64,000 nucleotides of DNA from Rhodanobacter sp. AS-Z3 (GCF_029224025.1 NZ_CP119392.1:109501-173500), one strand, 5' to 3'; shown: positions 51,309-61,800, counted from the first letter of the stretch. Notes: generated from the letters alone by a model not told the origin. A program made the numbers and translations.

Positions 51309-52487
51309 TCAGTGTCGCCCCAACGACTGGAACATCGAATCATCATGCCGCCGCTGTGTGCGCGCCAACGTGGCCAGCAAGGTGAACAGCAGCAGTGCCG
51401 CGCCGCCGTTGTGCGCGGTTGCCACCGGCAGCGGCAGACCGAAATAGACGTTGCTGATGCCAAGCATGACCTGCACGGCCAGCGCCGCCGCGATAGCCAG
51501 TCCGGCCAGACGCAAGCCGCGACGTACAGCAGCGATCGCCACTCCGCCGAGATAGCAGAACACCACCAGCGCACCGATGCGGTGGGCAATCTGGATCGCG
51601 CTGCGCGCGGCCATGTCCAGCACGCCGCCCTCGTAATTCACGCCGATGCCACGCCACAACACGAAGCCTTCATGGAAGTCGGTCGGTGGCGCCCATTGGC
51701 CGAGACACTGCGGAAACGAACCAGGACCGTAACCACAGGCCAGTGCCGCGTAGTTCGCCGAAGTCCAGCCACCCAGGGCAATCTGGCAAAACAGCAGCAC
51801 GATGCCGAGCGCGACCCAGCGGCGCAAGCTGGCGTAGTCGTCATTCCGGGCAGCCACCCCACCGAAACGCAGAGCAGCCCAGGCCAGCAGCGCAAACGTG
51901 GTCATGCCGCCGAGCAGGTGCCCCATCACCACCACCGGCTTGAGCAGCAGGGTCACCGTCCACATGCCAAGCATCGCCTGGAAGATGATCACCGCCAGCG
52001 CCAGCACGCAGATCTTCCAGGCACCGGGGCGCGGCAGTCGGGCGGCGGCAAGCAATGGCAGCGCCATCGCGCAAATGGCGAGCCACGACGACCACCAATG
52101 CTCGCCCCGCATGTACAAGCCCACCCCGCAAGCGGCGAACACGGCCCCCAGCAACACCGCCAGCAGCGCACCGCGGCGACGCCAGCTGGCAAGCAAGGCC
52201 AGCACCAGCACCAGCACGCCCAGCGTGCCGGCGAAGAAGCGATGGATCTGCTCGCGCCATGCCTTGTGCGCTTCGTAGGGTCGATCGGGGAAACTGGCAT
52301 CCGCATGAGCCACCGCTTGAGCGTGTTGTGGCCAGGTGACCTGTCCGTAGCAGGTCGGCCAGTCCGGACAGGACAGCCCCGCGTTGGACAAGCGAACGAA
52401 CGCGCCAAACATCACCAAACCGAACGCGAACACGGTCGCGAACAGCGCCAGCCAGCGCAGAGCTTTCATGGTCCGCAAGGACATCAC
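51309..52487 (-). CDS. ctaA: Haem A synthase
   Basis: 392 residues. Oxidises the methyl group of haem O to a formyl, giving haem A for cytochrome aa3. Eight hydrophobic helices. [20 protein letters not shown] (paired Cys, first helix end), [18 protein letters not shown] and [13 protein letters not shown] show the haem-ligand histidines, and [11 protein letters not shown] the last one. Of the COX15/CtaA type. The 4-base overlap with the SCO-like gene places it in the surf1-sco-ctaA-cyoE operon. Confidence 0.94.
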   Translation of the reverse strand: MMSLRTMKALRWLALFATVFAFGLVMFGAFVRLSNAGLSCPDWPTCYGQVTWPQHAQAVAHADASFPDRPYEAHKAWREQIHRFFAGTLGVLVLVLALLASWRRRGALLAVLLGAVFAACGVGLYMRGEHWWSSWLAICAMALPLLAAARLPRPGAWKICVLALAVIIFQAMLGMWTVTLLLKPVVVMGHLLGGMTTFALLAWAALRFGGVAARNDDYASLRRWVALGIVLLFCQIALGGWTSANYAALACGYGPGSFPQCLGQWAPPTDFHEGFVLWRGIGVNYEGGVLDMAARSAIQIAHRIGALVVFCYLGGVAIAAVRRGLRLAGLAIAAALAVQVMLGISNVYFGLPLPVATAHNGGAALLLFTLLATLARTQRRHDDSMFQSLGRH

Positions 52488-53056
52488 TTGATCACCTTCT
52501 GCATGTCGCGCATCAAACCGGGCACATCAAACCCAGCCGGGTAAAACGACAGCGCCGTGCCATTCGACTCCACCAGCACGGCACTGATGCTGTCCGCGGT
52601 GGTCGGCACATAGGCCGCCAGCTTGCCCTCGGCATCAGTGCCAAACGTCCAGTACGCCTGCATCGCGGCGCGCCGATCCGCATCCGCCGGCGGCACGCCG
52701 ATATAGAGCAGGCGCAGTCGTGACTGGTTGCGATTGAGCATGACCCGCGCCTTGGCGATGCCAGTCAGGGTTTCAAAACATTGCGCGGCACAGTCCGGGC
52801 CGGCCAGCGCGACCAGGGTAAATCGCGGCTCGCTGTCGCGCCATGCGTAGGTCTTCCCGTCAGCCAACGCTACACGCACTTGCTCGGTCACGAAATTTCG
52901 CTGTGGCACGATCGGCTCGCCATTGCCCTTGGTGGCCGGCATCCAGCCAGCCCAACCGAGCACGCCGGCAATGATCATCGGCGCGGCAAACACCAGCGCA
53001 ATCAGTACCAGGAACAAGCGATTCTTGCGCAGGGCAGCGGGATCGGCAGCTTTCAT
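52484..53056 (-). CDS. SCO-like / thioredoxin-like oxidase assembly protein
   Basis: 190 residues. One N-terminal helix (about 14-36) and a thioredoxin-like domain. GPDCAAQCFETL holds a Cys-x3-Cys pair at the place of the SCO copper site, though the downstream His of canonical SCO1 is not evident. Probably delivers copper or reduces CuA cysteines of the oxidase. Overlaps surf1 and ctaA by 4 bases on each side. Confidence 0.8.
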   Translation of the reverse strand: MKAADPAALRKNRLFLVLIALVFAAPMIIAGVLGWAGWMPATKGNGEPIVPQRNFVTEQVRVALADGKTYAWRDSEPRFTLVALAGPDCAAQCFETLTGIAKARVMLNRNQSRLRLLYIGVPPADADRRAAMQAYWTFGTDAEGKLAAYVPTTADSISAVLVESNGTALSFYPAGFDVPGLMRDMQKVIK

Positions 53057-53811
53057 CGGACGTCATCAACCTTGGCGGAATCGGATTTGCGCGGTTTGCG
53101 CTTGCGATGCAGGACCAGCAGGATCACCACCGCGGCAAGCGCGAAGGTGAACCACTGGAACGCATAGGCGCGATGTCGCGCGGGCGGCATCGAGGAAAAA
53201 TCGAGCGTGTGCACGCGCACGTAGATTGATGCCGGATCTGCATCCAGCGCGAGCAAGTGGGGATACAGCGGACGGCCAAGATCACGGGAGACTTCGCCGG
53301 TATCGAGGAAGATCGTGGTTTTCGGCCAGCTGCTCTGCTGCGTAAGGGCATTGCCACCCATCTCGAAACCCACCGGCGGCGGCGGCACGTACAACCCCTG
53401 CAAGGTCACTTCGCCTTCCGGCAGCGGCGGCAACTGGGGTTGCTTGCCGTTGCCATTGCCAGGCAGGAACCCGAGGTCAACCAGCAGCAGTTTCGATTCA
53501 TCGTGCAGCGCAAGCGGAACGAACACTTCCACGCCACCCATGCCGTCGTGCTTCGGGTTGTCCAGCAAATACAGTCGATCAGCCAGATAACGGCCGTGTA
53601 CCCGGACCCGCGCGAACATCGCCCCATCCGGGCTGGACGACCGTTGCGAGAAGTCCTGCACCGGCGCCGCAGCCGCCGCGGCATACCGTCGCAGAAGCGA
53701 CTCCTTGAAGTCGGCACGATGCAGCTGCCAGACGCCCAAACGCACGAAAAGCAGGGCTCCAGCCACGGTCAGCAGCAGCGCCCACCACGACGGACGGCGA
53801 AAGCCGCTCAC
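53053..53811 (-). CDS. SURF1 family cytochrome oxidase assembly protein
   Basis: 252 residues. Two terminal transmembrane helices (about 10-27 and 220-237) bracket a periplasmic domain, as in SURF1. WWALLLTVAGALLFVRLGVWQLHRADFKE at the start, VHGRYLADRLYLLDN and the YPHLLALDADP stretch are typical. SURF1 inserts haem A into subunit I. First gene of the surf1-sco-ctaA-cyoE unit. Confidence 0.92.
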   Translation of the reverse strand: MSGFRRPSWWALLLTVAGALLFVRLGVWQLHRADFKESLLRRYAAAAAAPVQDFSQRSSSPDGAMFARVRVHGRYLADRLYLLDNPKHDGMGGVEVFVPLALHDESKLLLVDLGFLPGNGNGKQPQLPPLPEGEVTLQGLYVPPPPVGFEMGGNALTQQSSWPKTTIFLDTGEVSRDLGRPLYPHLLALDADPASIYVRVHTLDFSSMPPARHRAYAFQWFTFALAAVVILLVLHRKRKPRKSDSAKVDDVR

Positions 53812-53834
53812 GCTGGACGCCTGCTGGTGGCCGC

Positions 53835-53840
53835 TATACT
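53835..53840 (+). promoter_or_regulatory. TATACT -10 box of the DUF2909 gene
   Basis: TATACT 30 bases before the GTG start of the twin-TM protein gene; a clear -35 is not seen. The surf1 start lies 24 bases to the left, on the other strand. Confidence 0.4.
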
Positions 53841-53870
53841 GGCCATGTCAAACCGGATCGGATCAATCAC

Positions 53871-54086
53871 GTGGAAACCATCTATAAAATCGCGCTGGTC
53901 GTAGTGCTGCTGGTGGTGATCTTCAGCCTTGGCCAGGCGCTGTACTTCATGATGACCGACAAGGACGACGACCGTCGCACGGTATGGGCGCTGACTCGTC
54001 GCATCGGCCTGTCACTGCTGTTCATTGCCATGGTCGCGTTTGGTATCTGGATGGGTTGGCTGCATCCCCACGACGTCGGCCAGTGA
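53871..54086 (+). CDS. DUF2909 twin-transmembrane protein
   Basis: 71 residues from a GTG start. Two helices (about 5-28 and 46-65) around the family signature FMMTDKDDDRRTVWALTRRIGLS. DUF2909 proteins lie regularly in cox clusters between surf1 and ctaE, transcribed oppositely; assembly or stability of the oxidase is likely but unproven. Confidence 0.88.
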   Translation: METIYKIALVVVLLVVIFSLGQALYFMMTDKDDDRRTVWALTRRIGLSLLFIAMVAFGIWMGWLHPHDVGQ

Positions 54087-54155
54087 TTGTACCGGTTGCG
54101 CCGCTGCCGCGCTTCCTTGGCGCCAGTGGGTGCAGCAGTAGGCACTCAACCAGAC

Positions 54156-54190
54156 CAACAAAAAACCCGCCAATGGCGGGTTTTTTGTTG
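54156..54190. terminator. Strong bidirectional intrinsic terminator
   Basis: A perfect 16-bp stem with AAT loop, an A6 tract before and a T6 tract after CCCGCC/GGCGGG. It serves DUF2909 from the left and the ctaE operon from the right. Confidence 0.92.
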
Positions 54191-54213
54191 CCTGCTCGCG
54201 GGACGGATCTTGC

Positions 54214-54334
54214 GCTCTTTCGAAGCGTCCGGCCCAGACGGCCGGTCCTGCTCTCCGCAAGAGGACCTCGCATCGCTCTTTCGAAGAGTCCGGCCCAGAC
54301 GGCCGGTCCTGCTCTTCGCGAGAGGACCTCGCGT
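54214..54334. repeat. 61-bp tandem duplication with hairpins
   Basis: Two near-identical units starting at 54214 and 54275. Each carries CCGGCC-CAGAC-GGCCGG and flanking AGAGTC...TGCTCT halves, similar in framework to the last hairpin of the repeat at 46647. Lies between terminator and ctaE. Confidence 0.75.
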
Positions 54335-54338
54335 CCAA

Positions 54339-55226
54339 CTAGAGAATATAGACGAACATGAACAGGCCGAGCCAGACCACATCAACGAAGTGCCAGTACC
54401 AAGCCACGGCTTCAAAGCCGAAGTGGTGGTCCTTGCTGAAATGACCGGCCAGTACGCGGAACCAGATCACTGCCAGCATGATCGTGCCCAAGGTGACGTG
54501 CAGGCCATGGAAGCCGGTGAGCAGGAAGAAGGTGGAGCCATAGACGCCGCTGTGCAGGGTCAGGTTGAGCTCGCGGTAGGCCTCCATGTATTCATGGGCC
54601 TGGAAGTTCAGGAAGGTCGCGCCAAGCAAAACAGTCAGGCCGAGGAACACCAGGATCTTGCCGCGATGACCGGCACGCAGCGCATGGTGCGCAATCGTCA
54701 CGGTGACGCTGGAGGTCAGCAGGATCAACGTGTTCAGCAGCGGCAGGCCCCACGCCGGCACGGTGCGGAACGTGCCGCCGACCTGCTCCGGACCATTGCC
54801 ACCATTGGCGCCCCATGAAGCGGCATAGTCGCTCCACAGGAATTCATGGGTCAGCACGCCATGGCCTTCGCCACCGAGCCACGGCACCGAGAACATGCGG
54901 ATATAGAACAGTGCGCCGAAGAACGCGCCGAAGAACATCACCTCGGAGAAGATGAACCACATCATGCCCATGCGGAACGACGTATCGACCTGCGGGTTGT
55001 AGCTGCCGGCGAGCGATTCGCGAATTACCGAACGGAACCAGCCGAAGAACATTGCCAGCACGCCAATCACGCCGACGGTCAATACGGTCTTGCCAAAACC
55101 GGCATCACCGGGCTCGGCGTTCAACCAGTGCGCGGCACCGAACACGGTGAGGAACATGACCACTGCGGCCACAATTGGCCACTGGCTCTTGGCCGGTACA
55201 AAGTAAGCGTCGTGCTGCTGACCCAT
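54339..55226 (-). CDS. ctaE: Cytochrome c oxidase subunit III
   Basis: 295 residues with seven hydrophobic helices. YYVPAKSQWP-type start, FVLFTVSE-like block MMWFIFSEVMFFGAFFGALFY, HALRAGHRGK and ITGFHGLHVTLG are subunit III hallmarks; the last carries the conserved His. Encoded downstream of a small membrane protein and ctaD on the same strand, with a gap of 113 bases. Confidence 0.95.
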   Translation of the reverse strand: MGQQHDAYFVPAKSQWPIVAAVVMFLTVFGAAHWLNAEPGDAGFGKTVLTVGVIGVLAMFFGWFRSVIRESLAGSYNPQVDTSFRMGMMWFIFSEVMFFGAFFGALFYIRMFSVPWLGGEGHGVLTHEFLWSDYAASWGANGGNGPEQVGGTFRTVPAWGLPLLNTLILLTSSVTVTIAHHALRAGHRGKILVFLGLTVLLGATFLNFQAHEYMEAYRELNLTLHSGVYGSTFFLLTGFHGLHVTLGTIMLAVIWFRVLAGHFSKDHHFGFEAVAWYWHFVDVVWLGLFMFVYIL

Positions 55227-55339
55227 GGTGTAACCCCGTGGATTTCTCTTGATGGCTCTGCCCCGTCATGCCGCCCGGGGAACTGCGTGCCGGCCGCGTT
55301 GGCGAACCGGTGAAAGATTTTGTAGCGACCGCGTTGCAA

Positions 55340-55480
55340 CTATTTCATCAACACTATCTGCACGAACGAAATCAGGAAGAAGAACGCCACGATCGCCACC
55401 AGAATGGTCACGGTGCGGCGCACGCCCTTGCGGCGATTGTCGTCGCCAGATACTGGATGACTCGTCGTCTGTTGCATCAT
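55340..55480 (-). CDS. 46-residue single-TM protein between ctaD and ctaE
   Basis: Read by hand from 55480 to 55340: starts MMQQTTSHPVSGDDNRRKGV, then VRRTVTILVAIVAFFFLISF and a short tail QIVLMK. One membrane helix. This is the place where many proteobacteria have a tiny cytochrome oxidase assembly or cox-associated protein, often missed in annotation. Two adjacent Met codons; the second (55477) may be used. The role is inferred from position only. Confidence 0.75.
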   Translation of the reverse strand: MMQQTTSHPVSGDDNRRKGVRRTVTILVAIVAFFFLISFVQIVLMK

Positions 55481-55538
55481 GTTCCTGCACATTCCATGAC
55501 GGTGCCCGAGCCGATTGGCCAGAGCACCGCGAAAGCCA

Positions 55539-57155
55539 TCAATCGTTCACGTGACCGTGTGCGAGTTCGTCGTCGTTGATCACCGGCGGCACCTCGAAGG
55601 TGTGATGCGGCGCCGGCGAAGGCACCGTCCACTCCAGACCCTTGGCACCTTCCCACACGCGGTCGGTAGCTTTCTTCTTGGAGAAGAACACGCAATGGAT
55701 CAGCACGCCGATGAAGATCAGCTGGCTGGCGCCGAACAGGAAGCCGCCGATCGAACTGATCATGTTGAAGTTGGCGAACGCCACGTTGTAATCGGGAATG
55801 CGGCGCGGCATGCCGGCCAGGCCCAGGAAGTGCTGCGGGAAGAACAACACGTTGACCCAGATCACACTGTTCCAGAAATGCACCTTGCCCCAGAACTCGC
55901 TGTACATGTTGCCAGTCCACTTCGGCAGCCAGTAATAAGCAGCCGAAATGATCGCGAACAGCGCACCGGTGACCAGCACGTAATGGAAATGCGCTACCAC
56001 GAAGTAGGTGTCGTGGTACTGGAAGTCGGCCGGAACCAGCGCCAGCATCAGGCCGGAAAAGCCGCCGATGGTGAACAGGATGATGAAGGCCAGCGAAAAC
56101 AGCATCGGCGTCTCGAAGGTCATCGAGCCGCCCCACATCGTGGCCACCCAGTTGAACACCTTCACACCGGTCGGCACCGAGATCAGCATGGTGGCGTACA
56201 TGAAGAAAATTTCGGCGCCCAGCGGCAGGCCCACGGCGAACATGTGGTGCGCCCAGACGATGAACGACAGGAACGCGATGCAGGCAATCGCGAACACCAT
56301 CGCCTTGTAGCCGAAGATCGGCTTGCGGGCGAAGGTCGGCACCACTTCCGAGATGATCCCGAATGCCGGCAGGATCATGATGTAAACCTCGGGATGACCG
56401 AAGAACCAGAAGATGTGCTGATACAGCACCGGGTCACCACCGCCGCCCGGGTTGAAGAAGTTGGTGCCGAAGTACTTGTCGGTCAGCAGCATGGTGACCG
56501 CGCCAGCGAGCACCGGCATCACGGCAATCAGCAGGAACGCGGTAATCAGCCAGCTCCACACGAACACCGGCATCTTCAGCAGATCCATGCCCGGCGCGCG
56601 CATGTTGAGGATGGTGGCGATGATGTTGATGGCTCCCATGATCGAGCTGATGCCCATCAAGTGGACAGCAAACACCACGTAGGCCAGCGAATCACTCTGC
56701 AGCGACAGCGGCGGATACATCGTCCAGCCACCGGCCGGGCCACCACCGGGCATGAACAGGGTGGACAGCATCAGGAGGAAGGCGAACGGCAGTATCCAGA
56801 ACGACAGGTTGTTCATGCGCGGCAGGGCCATGTCCGGCGCACCCACCATCAACGGGATCATCCAGTTACCCAGGCCGACGAAGGCCGGCATGATCGCGCC
56901 GAAGATCATCACCAGCGCATGCATCGTGGTCAGCTGGTTGAAAAAGTACGGCTGCATCAGCTGCATGCCGGGCTTGAACAACTCGGCGCGGATCAGCATT
57001 GCGAAGCTGCCGCCGATGAAGAACATCGTCAGCGCAAAAACCAGGTACAGCGTACCGATGTCCTTGTGGTTGGTGGACATGACCCAGCGCTGGAAGAAAT
57101 TCTTCGGCGCGCCGTGGTGATCATCATGGTGATCATGGGTGGCTGCGTAGGACAT
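55539..57155 (-). CDS. ctaD: Cytochrome c oxidase subunit I
   Basis: 538 residues, twelve helices. The haem-copper oxidase core: low-spin haem ligand His in MHALVMIF, CuB His-Tyr site HPEVYIMILPAFGIISEVV, HHMF and the D/K-channel motifs FGHPEVYI, THYVVAHFHYVL (two more His). The second His pair in VAHFHYVL ligates haem a3 and haem a. Starts with HDHHDDHHGAPKNFF, a His-rich N-terminus. Core of the aa3-type oxidase. Confidence 0.96.
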   Translation of the reverse strand: MSYAATHDHHDDHHGAPKNFFQRWVMSTNHKDIGTLYLVFALTMFFIGGSFAMLIRAELFKPGMQLMQPYFFNQLTTMHALVMIFGAIMPAFVGLGNWMIPLMVGAPDMALPRMNNLSFWILPFAFLLMLSTLFMPGGGPAGGWTMYPPLSLQSDSLAYVVFAVHLMGISSIMGAINIIATILNMRAPGMDLLKMPVFVWSWLITAFLLIAVMPVLAGAVTMLLTDKYFGTNFFNPGGGGDPVLYQHIFWFFGHPEVYIMILPAFGIISEVVPTFARKPIFGYKAMVFAIACIAFLSFIVWAHHMFAVGLPLGAEIFFMYATMLISVPTGVKVFNWVATMWGGSMTFETPMLFSLAFIILFTIGGFSGLMLALVPADFQYHDTYFVVAHFHYVLVTGALFAIISAAYYWLPKWTGNMYSEFWGKVHFWNSVIWVNVLFFPQHFLGLAGMPRRIPDYNVAFANFNMISSIGGFLFGASQLIFIGVLIHCVFFSKKKATDRVWEGAKGLEWTVPSPAPHHTFEVPPVINDDELAHGHVND

Positions 57156-57231
57156 GGCCTTGCACCTCTAACCTGAAATATGAATGCGACTGCGAAAGGG
57201 AAATATTTGTCAGCAACGGCAGCAAGCGGGC

Positions 57232-58143
57232 TCAGCCCTGCTTGCCACCCGCCGGTGCGGCAACCTGCGCGGTTTGCGGTGCGGCGGCAGGTGCAGCGGA
57301 CTGCGCCTCCTGCTCGGCCAGCCACTTGGCAAAGTCCGCCTTGGACTTCACCACCACCACGATCGGCATGAAGCCGTGATCCTGGCCGCACAACTCGGCG
57401 CACTGGCCGCGGTACGTACCCGGTGTGGTGAAGTTCGCCCACGCGGCGTTGATGATTCCGGGGATCGCATCGATCTTCCAGCCGGTGGCCGGTACCCACC
57501 ACGAGTGGATCACGTCGCCGCTGGTGATCACGAAACGGATCTTGGTGTCGACTGGCACCACCAGCGGCTTGTCGACATTCAGCAGATAGGTGCTTTCGTC
57601 GCCAACCTTGACCGCGTACGGGTCCATGCCCGAACCGATCTGGCGGGTCTGGTCGCTCTGCGAGTCCAGCTTGGACATGAAGCCGACCTTGGCGATCGAC
57701 TTGCCCATGTAGTCGACGTAGTCGTAGCGCCACTTCCACTGGTAGCCGGTGACCTTGACGGTCATCTGCGAGCCCGTGGTATCCGCCCAGCTGGTCAGAC
57801 CGCCGGTGGCCAGGTAGGCCAGGGTAATCAGGATCAGCACGGGAATGGTGGTCCAGATCACTTCCACCATGGTGTTGTGCGACCACTTCTCGGCAACCGC
57901 ACCGCGCGATTTGCGGAAGCGGAACATCGCCGTGAACATCGCACCGAACACCAGCACACCGATCACGGTGCACACCGCCAGCGAGATGTTGTTGAGATGG
58001 TAAGGCACCGCCGACCAGGTGCTGGCGCCGGGCTCCATGTTCAATTGCCACGGGCCGGGGGCGGCCAGGGCCACGCTGCCGAACGAAGCAAGGGCGAGAG
58101 TCGCCGCTGCCATGAAGGATCGCCTGATGCCGCCAGATGTCAT
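57232..58143 (-). CDS. ctaC: Cytochrome c oxidase subunit II
   Basis: 303 residues. Signal peptide (about 6-27), two helices (about 50-75 and 90-112), then the periplasmic CuA cupredoxin: GDVIHSWWVPATGWKIDAIPG and CAELCGQDHGFMPI give the CuA Cys/His/Met ligands, with the aromatic GYQWKWRYDY for electron entry. No C-terminal cytochrome c domain, in contrast to caa3 oxidases. The Met at 58143 has AAGGTG upstream; a longer frame upstream is not supported. An Ala/Pro/Gln-rich tail ends it. Confidence 0.94.
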   Translation of the reverse strand: MTSGGIRRSFMAAATLALASFGSVALAAPGPWQLNMEPGASTWSAVPYHLNNISLAVCTVIGVLVFGAMFTAMFRFRKSRGAVAEKWSHNTMVEVIWTTIPVLILITLAYLATGGLTSWADTTGSQMTVKVTGYQWKWRYDYVDYMGKSIAKVGFMSKLDSQSDQTRQIGSGMDPYAVKVGDESTYLLNVDKPLVVPVDTKIRFVITSGDVIHSWWVPATGWKIDAIPGIINAAWANFTTPGTYRGQCAELCGQDHGFMPIVVVVKSKADFAKWLAEQEAQSAAPAAAPQTAQVAAPAGGKQG

Positions 58144-58163
58144 GTCTTGCACCTTTATTGAAC

Positions 58164-58646
58164 CTACTTGCGCGGCTGGTTGAGTTCGGCCAGCAACACC
58201 ATGAGTTTCTTCGACAGCGCGACGCGTTCCTGTTCCGCTAGGAATGCGCCGATCTCCAATTTTCGTCCATGCGACGCCAGCAGCAACCGCTGGCGTCCAT
58301 GACCCGGCTCCAGCAACACGCGCACCCAGCAGGACTGGAAACACGTGCGGCGCCGACCCGGCAGCGAATGCACTTCCAACGACGTTTCGTCGAGGGTGAT
58401 GCGCTCACTACGGTCGCCGGCCCGCCAGGCCACGCTCAAGGCGAGGGCCACGGCGGCGGATTCAACCAAGGCAAACAGCGGAGCAAACACATTCCCCTGC
58501 CACGCCCCCAGTCCTGCCGTCATCAGCACCAGTGCCACCAGAATCATGATCAGTCGACGCAGACCGCGCCGGCTGAGCGTGCGATTGGGCTTGAGCCACA
58601 TCGTCACGCGGGGCAAGCCGGCGATAGCTGGTCGAAGCACGATCAT
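58164..58646 (-). CDS. DUF2244 domain protein
   Basis: 160 residues. Two helices (about 36-54 and 56-74) and a C-terminal beta-rich part ending LLAELNQPRK. RPNRSLSRRG-type segment WLKPNRTLSRRGLRRLIMIL is the DUF2244 start. DUF2244 proteins are linked by neighbourhood to cytochrome oxidase genes; here the gene directly precedes ctaC in the same direction, with 20 bases between. Confidence 0.85.
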   Translation of the reverse strand: MIVLRPAIAGLPRVTMWLKPNRTLSRRGLRRLIMILVALVLMTAGLGAWQGNVFAPLFALVESAAVALALSVAWRAGDRSERITLDETSLEVHSLPGRRRTCFQSCWVRVLLEPGHGRQRLLLASHGRKLEIGAFLAEQERVALSKKLMVLLAELNQPRK

Positions 58647-58882
58647 GGGGACCCGGCGTGCCTGGAACCAGAGAATGATAGGCCGCGGCGGCGAAACGGG
58701 CAAGAATGTCGCACCCCGTTGACCTGGATCAGCTCCTGCGGCCAACCTTGCCGACAACATCGCGCGAACTGCGGATAGTGGCCGCAAGCGGGCAAAACAG
58801 GCACTCGAACACCCCATGTGACGGTCTCCGGCGTACAATTCCGCGCTTCCCTTCGCCCCGCGCGAATCCTGGCAGCTGCCCC

Positions 58883-61800
58883 GTGACCGAAGCCATTCTC
58901 AGCCCCGAACTCCCCGTCGAATGCACGCCTGCGCGCGCGCGCATCACCGCCGCCTGGCTGCGTGACGAGACCGAAGCGGTCAACGATCTGCTGGCCCAGG
59001 CCAGCTTGCCCGCCAGCAAACGCGAGCAGGTGATCGACGTGGCGGCCGGCCTGGTCTCCCGCGTGCGTTTGCGCGCCAAGGACCAGAGCGCGGTCGAATC
59101 CTTCATGCGCCAGTACGACCTGTCGTCCGAAGAAGGCGTGCTGCTGATGTGCGTGGCCGAAGCGCTGCTGCGCATTCCGGACAAGGCCACCGCTGACAAG
59201 CTGATCCGCGACAAGCTCGGCGACGCGGACTGGAAGAAGCATCTGGGTCAGAGCGAGTCGCTGTTCGTCAACGCCTCGACCTGGGGGCTGATGCTCACCG
59301 GCCATCTGGTGAATCTGGCCGAAGATACCCGGCATGACTTCGGCGGCGCGCTGAAGCGGCTGGTCGGCCGCGCCGGCGAACCGGCGATCCGCCTGGCCGT
59401 GCGCCAGGCCATGCGCATCATGGGCCACCAGTTCGTGATGGGCCGCAGTATCAACGAGGCGCTCGATCGTTGCGCGAAGAAGGAATATGCGGTCTATCGC
59501 TATTCCTACGACATGCTGGGCGAGTCGGCGCTCACTGCGGAAACGGCCGAGCGCTATCAGGAAGACTATCGCCGGGCGATCGCCGCTATCGGTGAGCGTG
59601 GCCCGTTTGCCAACCACACCGATGCACCGTCGATCTCGGTCAAGTTGTCGGCGCTGCACCCTCGCTACGAAGTGGCCAAGCGTGAACTCGCCCGCCGCCA
59701 GCTCACCGAAAAGCTGCTGGAACTGTCGCAACTGGCGATGGAAAACGGCATCGCATTGTCGGTGGATGCCGAAGAAGCGGATCGGCTGGAGCTTTCGCTG
59801 GACATCATTGGCGACGTCTTCGCCGATCCATCGCTCGAGGGATGGAACGGCCTGGGCATCGTGGTGCAGGCGTACTCCAAGCGCACTCCGTTCGTCATCG
59901 ACTGGCTGATCGAAACCGCGCGCGCTGCAAAACGCCGCTGGTATGTCCGCCTGGTCAAGGGTGCCTACTGGGATGCCGAGATCAAGCGCGCGCAGGAAAA
60001 TGGTCTGGCTGGCTACCCGGTGTACACGCGCAAGCCGAATACCGATGTGTCCTATCTGGCCTGCGCACGCAAGTTGTTCGATGCCGGCAGCGAACTGATC
60101 TATCCGCAGTTCGCCACCCACAACGCCCATTCGATCGCTGCCGTGCATGACCTCGCACAGGGCCGCCCGTTCGAATTCCAGCGACTGCACGGCATGGGCA
60201 CCGATTTGTACGCCGAAGTGATCGGCGCGCAGAACCTCAACGTACCCTGCCGCGTCTACGCGCCGGTCGGCACGCACGAGGACCTGCTGCCGTACCTGGT
60301 GCGTCGCCTGCTCGAGAACGGTGCCAACACCAGTTTCGTCAACCGCGTCGTCGACGAGACGCTGCCGGTGCGCGAACTGGTCGCCGATCCGTGCGAGACG
60401 GTACGCAGTTTCAGCTCCATTTCGCATCCGCGCATCCCGCTGCCGGTCAATCTCTTTGGTGAACTTCGGAAGAATTCCATGGGCGTCAACTTCTCCAACG
60501 ACAACGAACTGAAAGCGATGGCCGATGCCGTGGCGGCCAACCCCGGCCCGTGGACGGCGGCACCGCTGGTGCCGGGTGCCAATGCCAACGGACCGACCGT
60601 GCAGGTAACCAATCCGGCCGATCGCCGTCAGAGCGTGGGCAGCTACATCAGCGCCGACAGCGCCACCGTCGACAAGGCGCTGGGCAACGCGGTTGCCGCG
60701 CAGTTCGGCTGGGACCGCCTGCCGGCTGCCAGTCGCGCCGCCATCCTCGAACACGCCGCCGAACTGCTTGAAGCACGTCGTGGCGAGTTCATTGCGCTAT
60801 GCGTACGCGAAGCGGGCAAGAGCCTGCCCGACGCGATCGCCGAGATCCGCGAAGCGGCCGACTTCCTGCGCTACTACGCCAGCATGGCGCGCCGTCTGTT
60901 CGGTCAGCCGGAACAGCTGCCCGGCCCGACTGGCGAGAGCAATCAGCTATTTCTCAACGGTCGCGGCGTATTCGTCTGCATCAGCCCGTGGAACTTCCCG
61001 CTGGCGATCTTCCTGGGCCAGGTCAGCGCCGCGCTGGCCGCCGGCAACAGCGTGATCGCCAAGCCGGCCGAGCAGACTTCGCTGATCGGCCATGCCGCGG
61101 TGAAACTGCTGCATGAAGCCGGTGTGCCAGTCGACGTGCTGCAGTTCCTGCCGGGCGACGGCACCACTGTCGGCGCGGCACTGACCAAGGACCCGCGCGT
61201 GGCCGGCGTGGCCTTCACAGGCTCCACCGATACCGCCTGGGCGATCAACCGCGCACTGGCCGCACGCAACGCGCCGATCGCCGCACTGATCGCCGAGACC
61301 GGCGGCCAGAACGCGATGATCGCCGATTCATCCGCATTGCCCGAGCAGATCGTCAAAGACGTGATTGCCTCGGCATTCCAGTCTGCCGGCCAGCGCTGCT
61401 CGGCCGTACGCGTGCTGTTCGTGCAGGAAGACATCGCCGACAAGGTGACCGCCATGCTGACCGGCGCGATGGCCGAATTGAAGGTCGGCGATCCGGGCCT
61501 GCTATCCACCGATGTCGGCCCGGTGATCGACGAAGACGCGAAAAAGATCCTGGTCGAGCATGCCGCGCGGATGGACCGTGAAGCGAAGAAGATCGGCGAA
61601 GTGGCGATGGACCCGACACTCACCGCCAACGGGACCTTCTTCGCACCGCGCGCCTATGAGATTCCGTCGCTGGCCACACTGACTCGCGAAGTGTTCGGTC
61701 CGGTACTGCATGTGATCCGCTGGAAGGGCAGCGAACTGAAGCAGATCGTCGACCAGATCAACGCCACCGGTTACGGGTTGACCTTGGGCATCCACAGCCG

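Noticed and set aside
55515..57176. 553-codon plus-strand open frame antisense to ctaD
   Set aside because: His/Gln/Arg-rich translation typical of antisense of a high-GC gene; ctaD on the other strand is unmistakable.
58647..60754. Long minus-strand open frame antisense to putA
   Set aside because: Antisense composition; putA is clear on the plus strand.
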